From: an uncultured Actinomycetes bacterium
GTDB lineage: Bacteria > Actinomycetota > Actinomycetes > Nanopelagicales > Nanopelagicaceae
Direction: 5' to 3'
DNA length: 64,000 bases
Assembly (NCBI GenBank): GCA_937876245.1
Contig: CALEGP010000038.1
Span: 1-64,000, forward strand
Below, piece by piece: positions 1 through 9,776 of the stretch (the stretch's first letter is position 1; the number at the start of each line of letters is the position of its first letter). The notes beneath the pieces were generated by a model. It was not told the origin of the DNA, searched no databases, and saw nothing but the letters and a program-made list of their open reading frames with translations. A program made the position numbers and the translations under genes.

Positions 1-4
1 AAGA

Positions 5-511
5 ATGTTATGTCCATTTTGCAGAAGCGATGACTCAAGGGTCGTTGATTCTCGCTCTGGGCAAGATGGCACCTTGATCCGTCGCCGCCGCGAGTGCACA
101 GCCTGTAATCGCCGGTTCACGACCTCTGAGACCTCGGTACTAATGATCATCAAGCGATCAGGTGCCACTGAACCCTTTAGCCGGGAAAAAGTTATCTCTG
201 GCGTTTCCAAGGCTTGCCAAGGGCGTCCAGTAAATGATGATGACCTAGCGCTTCTTGCTCAGAGAGTAGAAGAGGCTCTGCGCTCTGATGGTCAAGCAGA
301 AGTTGAAGCACAAGAAGTTGGAATGGCAATCCTCGCGCCACTCCGAGAGCTAGACCAAATCGCGTACTTGCGGTTTGCTTCGGTATATCGTTCGTTCTCC
401 ACACTTGAAGATTTCGAAGGCGAGATCGCACTTCTCCGCGCCGCTCCTTCCGCTACAAGCAGTTCCCAATCGAGCCAAGCAGTATCAGCAGCAAAAACTT
501 TAGTTAATTAA
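5..511 (+). CDS. nrdR: Transcriptional repressor NrdR
   Basis: This is the zinc-ribbon/ATP-cone repressor that controls ribonucleotide reductase genes according to the ATP/dATP balance. The N-terminus shows the zinc ribbon directly (Cys3, Cys6, Cys31, Cys34, with an RRRREC stretch between). It is followed by an ATP-cone domain at about residues 46-136. The 168 residues slightly exceed the usual 150 or so because of a Ser/Ala-rich tail. The start at base 5 gives the MxCPFC N-terminus typical of the family. It lies 27 nt upstream of the class II ribonucleotide reductase, its expected target. The promoter, and any NrdR boxes, would lie left of the window. Confidence 0.95.
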   Translation: MLCPFCRSDDSRVVDSRSGQDGTLIRRRRECTACNRRFTTSETSVLMIIKRSGATEPFSREKVISGVSKACQGRPVNDDDLALLAQRVEEALRSDGQAEVEAQEVGMAILAPLRELDQIAYLRFASVYRSFSTLEDFEGEIALLRAAPSATSSSQSSQAVSAAKTLVN

Positions 512-538
512 TAATCTAGCGGAAGAAGGAAACAGTTT

Positions 539-3373
539 ATGTCTATCGTCAATAAGCCAGCAACGTCGGGAAGTAAGAAGACCCTAGGTAAGGGACTTAC
601 TCTTGAACGTATTTATACAACCGCTGGAAAGCACCCTTATGACGAAGTGACATGGGAACGTCGCGATGTTGTTCAGACCAACTGGAAATCTGGCGAAGTT
701 ATCTTCGAACAAAAAGGTGTGGAATACCCTGACTTCTGGTCAGTCAACGCATCAACCATCGTTACAACAAAATATTTCCGCGGTGCAGTTGGCTATGAAA
801 ATCGCGAGTGGTCATTAAAGCAAGTTATCGATCGCGTGGTTCTTACCTATACAAAAGCTGGAAAAGAATTTGGATACTTTGCAACAGATCAAGATGCCGA
901 AATTTTTGAGCATGAATTAACTTGGATGCTTATGCATCAAGTCTTCTCATTTAACTCACCTGTCTGGTTTAACGTAGGAACTAATGCCCCACAACAAGTT
1001 TCAGCCTGCTTCATCCTCGCTGTCGATGACACTATGGATTCAATCCTTAACTGGTATCGCGAAGAGGGAATGATTTTCAAGGGCGGCTCAGGTGCAGGAC
1101 TTAACCTCTCGCGCATCCGTTCAGCTAAAGAACTTCTAAAATCAGGCGGAACAGCTTCAGGCCCAGTCTCATTCATGCGAGGTGCTGACGCATCTGCAGG
1201 AACAATCAAATCAGGCGGCGCAACCCGTCGGGCAGCAAAGATGGTTGTTCTAGATGTAAATCACCCAGATATCGAAGAATTCATTGAGACCAAGGTTCGC
1301 GAAGAAGACAAAATCCGCGCACTTCGTGATGCCGGCTTTGATATGGATCTTGGTGGCAAAGACATTATCTCTGTGCAGTACCAGAACGCCAATAACTCGG
1401 TTCGCGTTTCTGATGAATTCATGCGCGCTTATGAAAACAGTGAAAAATTTGGCCTAGTAGCTCGCGCTTCAGGTGAAGTTATTGAAACTGTGGAAGCTCG
1501 CGATCTTTTCCGCAAAATGGCAGAAGCGGCTTGGGCATGCGCTGATCCAGGAATTCAATATGACGACACAATTAATGATTGGCATACAAACCCAGAGACC
1601 GGACGCATCAACGCATCAAATCCTTGCTCTGAATATATGTCACTAGATAACTCTTCCTGTAACTTGGCATCTCTCAACTTGCTTAAGTTCCTAGAATCAA
1701 ATGGTTCTTTCGATACTAAGAACTTTGTAAAAGCAACAGAATTAATTATCACTGCGATGGATATCTCAATTTGCTTCGCTGATTTCCCAACTGAACCAAT
1801 TGCGGAGACAACTCGCAACTACCGTCAACTCGGTATTGGTTTTGCAAACCTTGGCGCCCTACTTATGGCATCTGGTCTGGCTTATGACTCAGATGGTGGC
1901 CGACAACTAGCTGGCGCAATTACCTCTCTTATGACTGGCACTTCATATCGTCGCTCAGCAGAACTTGCTGGAATCGTTGGGCCATATGCTGGTTATGCCC
2001 GCAACCAATCGGCACACATTCGCGTTATGAAGAAGCATGCAAACGCCTCAGCTTCGGCCAAGAGCATTACCTCACTCGATCAAGATGTTTGGCAAGTAGC
2101 TAATAAAGAATGGGAGAAGGGCCTAGCAATTGGCGAGAAGAACGGCTGGCGCAATGCCCAAGCTTCAGTTCTTGCCCCAACCGGCACTATCGGCTTGATG
2201 ATGGATTGCGATACAACAGGTATCGAGCCAGACCTGGCTCTTGTTAAGTTCAAGAAGCTTGTCGGCGGCGGTTCTATGCAGATCGTTAACCAGACAATTC
2301 CTCAAGCACTTAAGAAACTTGGTTATTCAGATGAGACCAACGAGGCAATCGTTGAATATATTGCAGAGAAAGGAAACATCATTGATGCCCCTGGCCTAAA
2401 GTCAGAGCATTACGATATTTTCGATTGCGCAATGGGTATTCGCTCAATCTCAGCGATGGGCCACGTAAAGATGATGGCGGCCTGCCAACCATTCCTATCT
2501 GGCGCGATCTCAAAGACAGTGAACCTGCCTTCAGATGCGACAGTGGCTGAAATCGAAGAGGTTTATTACGAGGGTTGGAAACTTGGCCTAAAGGCGCTCG
2601 CTGTTTATCGCGACAACTGCAAAGTTGGCCAGCCACTATCTGATTCAAAGGGCGCACCTAGCGATGAAGCATCAGAAATAGTTCATCCAACTGCAACTCG
2701 CAAGCGACTTCCTAAGTCTCGTCCATCAATCACAACTTCATTTATGGTTGGTGGCGCCGAGGGTTATATGACTGCTGGTGCATATGCAGATGGCGCACTT
2801 GGTGAAGTATTCCTAAAGCTTGGTAAGCAAGGTTCAACACTTGCCGGAGTAATGGATGCCTTCTCAATCGCAGTATCAATTGGTTTACAATATGGCGTTC
2901 CGCTAGAAACTTTCGTAGAGAAGTTTACTAACTTGCGCTTTGAGCCAGCCGGCATGACAGATGATGCAGATATCCGCATGGCGCAATCCATGATGGATTA
3001 CATCTTCCGTCGCTTGGCGCTGGATTACCTACCATTTGAAACTCGCAGTGCGATGGGTCTCTACACTTCATCAGAGCGTCAACGCGCTCTAGATACTGGG
3101 GAATACACGCCTGATGAATCTGCCGTTAGAGAAATTGTTGCAACCCAAGTACAGAGCGCCTCATTCAAACCAGCTGCAAAAGCTCCGGTAGAAGTAAAAA
3201 TTGAGGGAACACCGTCAGCAGGAGCAGGCGTTGGATCTTCAATGGAGCTCTTCGAAAAAATGAGCGGCGTTAAATCTGATGCTCCACTCTGCATGACCTG
3301 CGGCGTGAAGATGAGGATGGCTGGCTCGTGCTTTGTCTGCGAAGGTTGCGGTAATACTTCCGGGTGTTCATGA
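539..3373 (+). CDS. nrdJ: Adenosylcobalamin-dependent (class II) ribonucleotide reductase
   Basis: The enzyme reduces ribonucleotides to deoxyribonucleotides using coenzyme B12 as radical source, so it works with or without oxygen. The 944-residue protein shows the FNSPVWFN and GGSGAGLNLS segments, an active-site NPCSE motif, and the LAPTGTI segment of the 10-stranded barrel. The C-terminal Cys-rich tail (CMTCG, CEGCG, ending GCS) acts in re-reduction. A ribosome site (gaagaagga) precedes the ATG. It sits directly after nrdR, the common actinobacterial order. No class I or III reductase is in the window, so B12 dependence of DNA synthesis is plausible but not shown. Confidence 0.95.
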   Translation: MSIVNKPATSGSKKTLGKGLTLERIYTTAGKHPYDEVTWERRDVVQTNWKSGEVIFEQKGVEYPDFWSVNASTIVTTKYFRGAVGYENREWSLKQVIDRVVLTYTKAGKEFGYFATDQDAEIFEHELTWMLMHQVFSFNSPVWFNVGTNAPQQVSACFILAVDDTMDSILNWYREEGMIFKGGSGAGLNLSRIRSAKELLKSGGTASGPVSFMRGADASAGTIKSGGATRRAAKMVVLDVNHPDIEEFIETKVREEDKIRALRDAGFDMDLGGKDIISVQYQNANNSVRVSDEFMRAYENSEKFGLVARASGEVIETVEARDLFRKMAEAAWACADPGIQYDDTINDWHTNPETGRINASNPCSEYMSLDNSSCNLASLNLLKFLESNGSFDTKNFVKATELIITAMDISICFADFPTEPIAETTRNYRQLGIGFANLGALLMASGLAYDSDGGRQLAGAITSLMTGTSYRRSAELAGIVGPYAGYARNQSAHIRVMKKHANASASAKSITSLDQDVWQVANKEWEKGLAIGEKNGWRNAQASVLAPTGTIGLMMDCDTTGIEPDLALVKFKKLVGGGSMQIVNQTIPQALKKLGYSDETNEAIVEYIAEKGNIIDAPGLKSEHYDIFDCAMGIRSISAMGHVKMMAACQPFLSGAISKTVNLPSDATVAEIEEVYYEGWKLGLKALAVYRDNCKVGQPLSDSKGAPSDEASEIVHPTATRKRLPKSRPSITTSFMVGGAEGYMTAGAYADGALGEVFLKLGKQGSTLAGVMDAFSIAVSIGLQYGVPLETFVEKFTNLRFEPAGMTDDADIRMAQSMMDYIFRRLALDYLPFETRSAMGLYTSSERQRALDTGEYTPDESAVREIVATQVQSASFKPAAKAPVEVKIEGTPSAGAGVGSSMELFEKMSGVKSDAPLCMTCGVKMRMAGSCFVCEGCGNTSGCS

Positions 3374-3389
3374 TCTGAAAATCTTAAAT

Positions 3390-3436
3390 AATGAGAATGA
3401 GCCTCGTGTGAGAAATCACCGGGGCTCATTCTCATT
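3390..3436 (+). terminator. Strong hairpin after nrdJ, probable terminator
   Basis: A perfect 14-bp inverted repeat (arm aatgagaatgagcc at 3390-3403, its complement at 3423-3436) encloses a 19-nt loop, 17 nt after the nrdJ stop. There is no long U-tract downstream (only ttt), so it may be a weak intrinsic terminator, an mRNA 3' stabiliser, or part of the ppdK leader. Position and stem quality are seen; the role is inferred. Confidence 0.6.
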
Positions 3437-3532
3437 TGAAGGCAAACTACCTGCGAAGACCGAGCTATAGGAAATATGCTCAGGCCAAGCAGTTCGGCTA
3501 GTACATGCAGGTCAACTAAGAAAGGGTCAACG
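3437..3532 (+). promoter_or_regulatory. ppdK 5' leader with possible structured RNA
   Basis: This 96-nt stretch between the nrdJ hairpin and the ppdK ATG has an outer complementary pair, acctgc (about 3451) with gcaggt (about 3506). It encloses smaller possible helices (gagc/gctc, gcc/ggc). GGTCAAC occurs twice just before the start, the second copy overlapping the ribosome-site region. I do not recognise a known riboswitch here. It may simply be a short 5' untranslated region. Confidence 0.3.
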
Positions 3533-6247
3533 ATGACTTCTTTTATCTATCCATTCTCCTTTGGGGATCGAACACAATCAGATTTGCTTGGTGGTAAAGG
3601 TGCAAATCTTGCGGAAATGGTGAAAATTGGGTTGCCAGTTCCTCCGGGTTTCACAATTACAACGCTAGCCTGCCGAGAATTCCTTTTGAACGAGAAGATT
3701 CCTGATTCGCTATCTGGTGAATTAAGCGCTGCTCTTACAAATTTAGAGAGAGAACTTGGAAAAGAATTTGGTAATCCAACAAATCCGCTCTTAGTTTCTG
3801 TGCGTTCTGGTGCAAAATTTTCGATGCCCGGAATGATGGAGACAGTTTTAAATGTGGGAATGACACCCGAAGTTGCCGAGGCGATGGCCGAGCAAACTGG
3901 CGATCCAAAGTTTGCTTGGGATTGTTATCGGCGCTTTATCGATATGTATGGCCGAATTGTTTGTGATGTTCCAAATGAAGAGTTCCAGAAAATTGCCGAT
4001 CGGGTGCTGACACAATTTAGCGTTGCGGCTATCTCTGATTTGACTGTTGATGGTTTGAAGGCTCTGACTGATGGATATATCAAAGTAACTGAAGCAATAA
4101 CAGGAGAAGCTTTTCCAACCGATCCCCACGAACATCTTTCTAGATCGGTGGAAGCGGTATTTCATTCTTGGAATTCAGAACGAGCACAGCTCTATCGCCA
4201 ACGTGAGCGAATTCCATCTGACTTAGGAACCGCAGTAAATGTGCAGTCAATGGTCTTTGGAAATCTTGACGACCAGTCTGGAACAGGTGTTGCATTCACA
4301 AGAGATCCGGCAACGGGGGAGTCGGGAAGTTATGGTGATTATTTAATTCGAGCTCAAGGTGAAGATGTAGTGGCTGGTATTCGAAACACAATGTCACTTG
4401 CTGATTTAGCCGAGGCAATTCCAAGAATTCATAGCGAGCTTGAAGTCGTTATGCAAAAGCTCGAATCGCATTACAGAGATCTTTGCGATATCGAATTTAC
4501 TGTGGAAAAGGGGAAACTTTGGATTCTGCAGACCCGTGTTGGTAAACGGACAGCAGAAGCTGCCTTCCGCATTGCAATGCAGCTGGTTGAAGAGGAAGAA
4601 ATTTCAATCGATGAAGCACTCGTGCGTGTAAGCGGGGGACAGTTGGCACAACTGATGTTTCCTCAATTTGATTTGCGGGGGAGTATAGAAGAAATTGCAC
4701 GCGGCCTTGCGGCATCCCCAGGAGCTGCAGTCGGTGAAGTTGTTTTTGATTCAAAGAAAGCCTATGACGCATCTAAAGATGGCCGAAAAGTAATTTTGGT
4801 GCGCCGCGAGACCAGTCCTGATGATCTGGTTGGAATGGTGGCGGCCCAGGGAATTTTGACCAGCCGCGGTGGAAAGACTTCGCACGCGGCGGTTGTTGCC
4901 AGAGGCATGGGCAAGACTGCCGTTTGCGGAACAGAGAGCATCACAGTTGATGAAGCTGGTGGTTTTTTCACCGTGGCTGGCAAGAGCGTTTATGCCGGTG
5001 AAGTAATTTCTATTGACGGATCAACCGGGGCGGTTTACTTAGGCGAGCTTCCAGTTGTTGCATCTCCCGTGACTTCCTACCTGGAAGGCCGCTTAGATTC
5101 TGAAAGTGAGGAGGCAGCTCCAGTTGTAAAAGCGGTGCACCGGTTATTGACACATGCCGACAAGATCCGCAGATTAGAAGTTCGAGCTAATGCCGATACG
5201 CCAGAAGATGCCATTAGGGCACGAATTTTAGGTGGCCAAGGAGTCGGACTTTGTCGTACCGAGCACATGTTCTTAGGACCGCGTAGGTCATATGTCGAAC
5301 GTTTGGTCTTGGCTGAAAACGAAGATGTTCAGCGCGGAGTTATTGGCGAGATGGAAGTTTTGCAGCGCGCAGATTTCGTGGGAATTATGATGGCAATGTC
5401 AGGTTTACCAGTAACTGTTCGCTTACTTGATCCGCCACTTCATGAATTTTTGCCACCACTTGCCGAGCTCACTGCTCGGATGGCGCGAGCCGAAGCGTTA
5501 AATGAGGATATTTCCGGGCGCGATGCTGCTGTCTTTGCTGCCGTTAAGCGGATGCATGAATCCAATCCGATGCTTGGTCTTCGCGGTGTACGGCTAGGTA
5601 TTTTGATTCCTGAACTTTATAAAATGCAGGTCCGTGCTTTGATCTATGCGCTGCTGGAAGTGCGCAAACTTGGACATGATCCAAAACCAGAAGTAATGAT
5701 TCCACTAGTGGCGACCCAACGCGAGCTACTTTATCTTCGGGAAACTCTGGAAGAAGAAATCAAACTAACTTTCAAAGGAACTGGCCAGAATGCGCAGATT
5801 CCAATTGGCACAATGATCGAAACTCCGCGGGCGGCAATAACTGCCGAGCGGTTAGGTGTTTATGCCGACTTCTTCTCCTTTGGAACTAATGATTTAACGC
5901 AACTTACTTGGGCATTTAGTCGTGATGATGTTGAGTCATCATTTCTGCCGCGCTATCTAGATCTGGAGCTATTGCCATTTAATCCATTTGAATCCCTTGA
6001 TCAAGCTGGCGTTGGAATTTTAGTTAAGACGGCAACTGATAAAGCTCGCTCAATTCGTCCTGACTTCAAGTTAGGCGTCTGCGGTGAACACGGCGGCGAT
6101 CCATCAAGTATCCATTTCTTCGACAAAATTGGTCTGGATTATGTTTCTTGCTCACCATTTAGAGTGCCAGTTGCTAGATTAGAAGCAGGTCGAGCGATCG
6201 CTATCAAGGCCAATTTAAAGGCCACTGAGGAGAGTTCAACACAGTGA
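3533..6247 (+). CDS. ppdK: Pyruvate, phosphate dikinase
   Basis: PPDK interconverts pyruvate + ATP + Pi with phosphoenolpyruvate + AMP + PPi, and so can run gluconeogenesis or PPi-linked glycolysis. The N-terminal nucleotide-binding domain opens with FGGKGANLAEM-like residues (seen as LGGKGANLAEM). The central swivelling domain carries the phosphorylated His in GGKTSHAAVVARGMGK, and the C-terminal barrel the catalytic Cys in GVCGEHGGD. I place the start at 3533 (MTSFIYPF), 7 nt after aaaggg, giving 904 residues. An in-frame ATG at 3476 would add 19 atypical residues. Its stop overlaps the glpX start (GTGA), so the two gluconeogenic genes are translationally coupled. Confidence 0.96.
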   Translation: MTSFIYPFSFGDRTQSDLLGGKGANLAEMVKIGLPVPPGFTITTLACREFLLNEKIPDSLSGELSAALTNLERELGKEFGNPTNPLLVSVRSGAKFSMPGMMETVLNVGMTPEVAEAMAEQTGDPKFAWDCYRRFIDMYGRIVCDVPNEEFQKIADRVLTQFSVAAISDLTVDGLKALTDGYIKVTEAITGEAFPTDPHEHLSRSVEAVFHSWNSERAQLYRQRERIPSDLGTAVNVQSMVFGNLDDQSGTGVAFTRDPATGESGSYGDYLIRAQGEDVVAGIRNTMSLADLAEAIPRIHSELEVVMQKLESHYRDLCDIEFTVEKGKLWILQTRVGKRTAEAAFRIAMQLVEEEEISIDEALVRVSGGQLAQLMFPQFDLRGSIEEIARGLAASPGAAVGEVVFDSKKAYDASKDGRKVILVRRETSPDDLVGMVAAQGILTSRGGKTSHAAVVARGMGKTAVCGTESITVDEAGGFFTVAGKSVYAGEVISIDGSTGAVYLGELPVVASPVTSYLEGRLDSESEEAAPVVKAVHRLLTHADKIRRLEVRANADTPEDAIRARILGGQGVGLCRTEHMFLGPRRSYVERLVLAENEDVQRGVIGEMEVLQRADFVGIMMAMSGLPVTVRLLDPPLHEFLPPLAELTARMARAEALNEDISGRDAAVFAAVKRMHESNPMLGLRGVRLGILIPELYKMQVRALIYALLEVRKLGHDPKPEVMIPLVATQRELLYLRETLEEEIKLTFKGTGQNAQIPIGTMIETPRAAITAERLGVYADFFSFGTNDLTQLTWAFSRDDVESSFLPRYLDLELLPFNPFESLDQAGVGILVKTATDKARSIRPDFKLGVCGEHGGDPSSIHFFDKIGLDYVSCSPFRVPVARLEAGRAIAIKANLKATEESSTQ

Positions 6248-7197
6248 CGCCAGTTCCAGATCGCAACTTAGCGTTAGAGCTGATTCGCGTTACTGAAACG
6301 GCGGCACTTGCCGCAGGTCCATGGGTTGGCAGAGGCGATAAAATTTCAGCTGATGGCGCTGCAGTGAAAGCAATGCGCTCGATGATTAACACAGTAGATA
6401 TGGCGGGCATTGTCGTAATAGGTGAGGGCGAAAAAGATAACGCTCCGATGCTCCATGATGGCGAAGAGGTCGGAAATGGCTTAGGCCCAAAATGTGACGT
6501 TGCAGTTGACCCAATTGATGGAACTTCACTAACTGCAAGTGGAGCAAACGGAGCAATTAGCGTTATTTCACTTGCCCCACGTGGAGCTATGTTTGATCCA
6601 TCTGGCGTTTTCTATATGGATAAAATTGTCACCGGGCCAGAAGGTGGCGACAAGATCGATATCAGCGCACCAGTTAAATACAATTTGGAAGTTGTTGCGA
6701 AAGCTAAAAAACGGAGCATAAGCGATCTGACTGTAGTAGTTTTAAATCGCCCGCGACACGATAATTTGATCAAAGAAATTCGCGACGCTGGGGCGAGAGT
6801 TAAATTAATTCAAGATGGGGATGTCGCAGCAGCAATTGATGCGGTACGACCCAGCACATCTGTGGATTTGTTAATGGGAATTGGGGGCACTCCTGAGGGC
6901 GTAATAACTGCGGCAGCAATGATTTGTTTAGGCGGAGTCATCCAAGGGGTATTGCGACCTAAAGATCGCTCAGAGAAAGAGAGCGCAATTGCAGCCGGTT
7001 ATCAGTTGGATAAAATTTATCTAACAAAAGATTTAGTCAATTCAGATGATGTTTTCATGGCCGCTACTGGAATTACAGATGGCGAGTTATTGAAAGGAAT
7101 TAGATACTCAGAATATGGCGCAATTAGCCAATCGTTGGTTATGCGCGGCCAATCCCACACAGTCCGATTTGTGGAAACCGAGCATCACCTTAAATAG
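6244..7197 (+). CDS. glpX: Class II fructose-1,6-bisphosphatase (GlpX)
   Basis: This enzyme hydrolyses fructose-1,6-bisphosphate to fructose-6-phosphate, the committed gluconeogenic step. The 317-residue length is normal for GlpX. Visible signatures are the metal-binding GEGEKDNAPML segment at about residues 60-70 and DPIDGTSL at 89-96, both typical of the lithium-sensitive phosphatase fold. The GTG start overlaps the ppdK stop by 4 nt, so PPDK and GlpX form one gluconeogenesis operon. Some GlpX proteins also act on sedoheptulose bisphosphate; that cannot be judged here. Confidence 0.95.
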   Translation: MTPVPDRNLALELIRVTETAALAAGPWVGRGDKISADGAAVKAMRSMINTVDMAGIVVIGEGEKDNAPMLHDGEEVGNGLGPKCDVAVDPIDGTSLTASGANGAISVISLAPRGAMFDPSGVFYMDKIVTGPEGGDKIDISAPVKYNLEVVAKAKKRSISDLTVVVLNRPRHDNLIKEIRDAGARVKLIQDGDVAAAIDAVRPSTSVDLLMGIGGTPEGVITAAAMICLGGVIQGVLRPKDRSEKESAIAAGYQLDKIYLTKDLVNSDDVFMAATGITDGELLKGIRYSEYGAISQSLVMRGQSHTVRFVETEHHLK

Positions 7198-7204
7198 TAA
7201 GTAA

Positions 7205-9262
7205 TTGTCGGGTAGCGCCGCTAGGGTTCACCGTGTGATCGAGAAAATGCGTAGCGCCCTTGCGGTTGCAGTTGAAGCAATCGGTGGTTCACCACGCGAA
7301 GGTCAGATTGAAATGGCCGAAGCAGTAGCAAATGCGCTCTCTGATCGCCATCATTTATTAGTCCAAGCGGGAACTGGAACTGGAAAATCACTGGCTTATC
7401 TAGTCCCAGCACTTGTCCATGGCAAGAAAGTTTTAGTAGCAACCGCAACTCTGGCGCTGCAACGACAATTAGTTGAGCGCGACTTACCTAGAATAAAAGG
7501 CGCACTAGAAAAAGAGCTAGGGCGCGAGTTAACTTTCGCAGTATATAAAGGCGTAGGCAACTATCTATGTTTGCAGAAAATGAATGGTGCCGAGGGCGAT
7601 CCTGATGGTGAAGTTTTGTTAGATATCGGCTCACTAGAAAAAGATGCGAAGCGGCTTCGAGCTTGGGCAGAAACACCTGGAGTTTCGGGTGATCGTGACG
7701 ATGCCCCGGAAGTTGATCGTCGCGTCTGGTATGCCAACTCGGTTTCGGGGCGGGAATGTATCGGCAAGGATGACTGCGCATATGGATCAAAATGTTTTGC
7801 CGTAGCTGCGAAAGAAAAAGCCCAAACCGCCGATGTAGTGGTAACAAATCACACGTTGCTGGCGATTGAAATTGTCGATTCGCACCCGATTTTGCCCGAG
7901 CGAGATGCCGTAATTTTGGATGAGGCTCATGAATTTATGGACCGTACGACACAGGCGGTCACCGAAGAATTGACGGCTGGTCGCGTGGAGCGCGCAGCAA
8001 ATATGGCAAAGAAACATTTACCCGGCAAGGCATCTGATGCATTTGGCAAAGCTGCAGATGTATTTGCCAAAGCGCTAAATGATTTTGCCTCTGATGTACG
8101 AAACGATTCAACAAAAGCTGGACGACTTCCAGAGCTACCAGCTCAACTTGAGGCGCCAATTCGTAAAGTTAAGGAGAGCGCACAAGCAGTAATCGCTCTT
8201 ATCAACGCCGATTCGGATGTAATTAATCCAGATTCCATGGCGCAGCGCGCGCGAGTAAAAGGCGCAACGAACGAAGTTTCACAGACTGCGACAAAAATGC
8301 TCAAGCCAAGTGCGCACCAAGTTATGTGGTTTGAACCAACATTTTCCACTCTTTACTTAGCTCCCTTATCTGTCTCGCAAGTACTGCGTCAGAACCTTTT
8401 AACTGAAACACCGGTAATCGCAACTTCAGCAACTCTCTTAGTTGGTAAATCATTTGATTCCATAGCAAAATCAATTGGCTTTGTTCTAAGTTCGGGGGAG
8501 TCGGACGAGTCAGAGGATTCGGAAAGCTCGGAAAATGAATTAGAAGATGGTGAGATTGACCCGGCAAATGTTCAAATGCTCGATGTCGGATCACCCTTTG
8601 ATTTTGCGAACCAAGGAATGCTCTATCTGCCAAAACATATTCCAGAACCTGGGCGCGATGGACCAAGCAAAGAGGCCTTGACCGAACTGGCCGAATTAAT
8701 TGATGCCGCAGGCGGTAGAACTCTTGCGCTCTTCTCCTCCTGGCGGGGTGTAGAAATGGCAGATGAATATCTGCGAAGAGTTCTAGTCGAACTCGAAATT
8801 CCAATAATTACCCAGAAGCGCGGCGATAGCGTTGGCACACTTGTCGAAAGATTTGCCAAGGATCCAAAATCAATTTTGTTGGGCACCATTTCGCTCTGGC
8901 AGGGAATCGATGTTCCTGGCCCGGCATGCACACTCGTTGCAATCGATCGTATTCCTTTTCCTCGCCCCGATGAACCTGTGATGAGTGCTCGCGCCGCTGA
9001 AGCGGATGCAGCAGGTGGAAGTGGGTTTATGCAAGTTTCACTGCCTCGGGCGGCACTTTTATTAGCTCAAGGAACTGGACGTTTAATCAGATCAATCGAT
9101 GATCGTGGCGTCGTCGCAATATTGGATTCTCGAATTGTGACTAAAAGGTATGGCTCAGTTCTGTTAAATTCTATGCCGCCCTTTTGGCGCACAAGTGATG
9201 GAGCGGTAATTAGGGATTCGCTAAAACGCCTAAATAAAGATTATCTTGAGGCGGGCCAGTAA
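7205..9262 (+). CDS. DinG/XPD-family ATP-dependent DNA helicase
   Basis: This is a superfamily 2 helicase of the DinG/XPD (Rad3-related) group. Walker A is AGTGTGKS at residues 55-62, the DEAH box lies in ILDEAHEF at about 240, and motif VI in GTGRLIRS near the C-terminus. Four cysteines between these (NYLC, then ECIGKDDCAYGSKC) match the iron-sulfur domain of XPD-like helicases. An acidic Ser/Glu/Asp-rich insert of some 25 residues sits near residue 430. The start is the TTG at 7205, 7 nt after glpX; an ATG at 7247 is an alternative. The 3' end overlaps the convergent Nudix gene by 33 nt. A role in DNA repair is inferred from the family. Confidence 0.9.
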   Translation: MSGSAARVHRVIEKMRSALAVAVEAIGGSPREGQIEMAEAVANALSDRHHLLVQAGTGTGKSLAYLVPALVHGKKVLVATATLALQRQLVERDLPRIKGALEKELGRELTFAVYKGVGNYLCLQKMNGAEGDPDGEVLLDIGSLEKDAKRLRAWAETPGVSGDRDDAPEVDRRVWYANSVSGRECIGKDDCAYGSKCFAVAAKEKAQTADVVVTNHTLLAIEIVDSHPILPERDAVILDEAHEFMDRTTQAVTEELTAGRVERAANMAKKHLPGKASDAFGKAADVFAKALNDFASDVRNDSTKAGRLPELPAQLEAPIRKVKESAQAVIALINADSDVINPDSMAQRARVKGATNEVSQTATKMLKPSAHQVMWFEPTFSTLYLAPLSVSQVLRQNLLTETPVIATSATLLVGKSFDSIAKSIGFVLSSGESDESEDSESSENELEDGEIDPANVQMLDVGSPFDFANQGMLYLPKHIPEPGRDGPSKEALTELAELIDAAGGRTLALFSSWRGVEMADEYLRRVLVELEIPIITQKRGDSVGTLVERFAKDPKSILLGTISLWQGIDVPGPACTLVAIDRIPFPRPDEPVMSARAAEADAAGGSGFMQVSLPRAALLLAQGTGRLIRSIDDRGVVAILDSRIVTKRYGSVLLNSMPPFWRTSDGAVIRDSLKRLNKDYLEAGQ

Positions 9263-9742
9263 GGCGGGCCAAGTTTTTGCAAAGCTGGGGTGCAAGGTTT
9301 TTGTAGTTACCTCATCAAAGGCTACCCACTCAACTTGAAGTGATTCATCGTTCTGTTCATGAGCCACTAAATCTTTATGGGCATGGGAGATGACGGTGTC
9401 ATATGTCCAGCCATTATGTTCGTCATGAAATATCTCAATAGGATCAACCAGATTTATTCGAATCCCAATTTCTTCGTGTGCTTCGCGCAGCGCCGCTTCA
9501 ATTGCACTTTCGTGGGAATCGCGCGCGCCACCAGGAATGCCCCAGGTATCTCCGTTATGCACCCAAGGTGCTCTATGTTGCATCAAAATTCTTCTATCGC
9601 GGACCAACAACAATCCAGCTGCGCCATGCAAACCCCAATGGCGGTTGCCACATACACAATCGACCCAACCATCACCATCTCTATGTGCCACGCCTCTAGA
9701 TTTACACAATCCACCCTTTTCCACAATGTGAGGCCCGAGCAA
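9230..9742 (-). CDS. Nudix hydrolase
   Basis: The 170-residue protein carries a textbook Nudix box at residues 72-94 (G-x5-E-x7-REAHEEIGI), the metal site for hydrolysis of a nucleoside diphosphate linked to another group. The N-terminal part has Cys/His residues (GGLCKSRG, VDCVCGNRHWG) before the fold begins at GAAGLLLV. The substrate cannot be told; NTP pool sanitising is possible. The longest frame begins with TTG at 9742 without an obvious ribosome site, so the start is uncertain. Its 3' end is antisense to the last 33 nt of the helicase gene, and its 5' end is 34 nt from the divergent PKD gene. Confidence 0.85.
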   Translation of the reverse strand: MLGPHIVEKGGLCKSRGVAHRDGDGWVDCVCGNRHWGLHGAAGLLLVRDRRILMQHRAPWVHNGDTWGIPGGARDSHESAIEAALREAHEEIGIRINLVDPIEIFHDEHNGWTYDTVISHAHKDLVAHEQNDESLQVEWVAFDEVTTKTLHPSFAKTWPALLARLKIIFI

Positions 9743-9776
9743 GGCGTCACTGGTTATCCGGGCCTATCTTGCAGCG

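Noticed and set aside
3476-3532. 19-residue N-terminal extension of pyruvate phosphate dikinase
   Set aside because: The extension is unlike the family N-terminus and lacks a ribosome site; the ATG at 3533 has one and gives the normal start.
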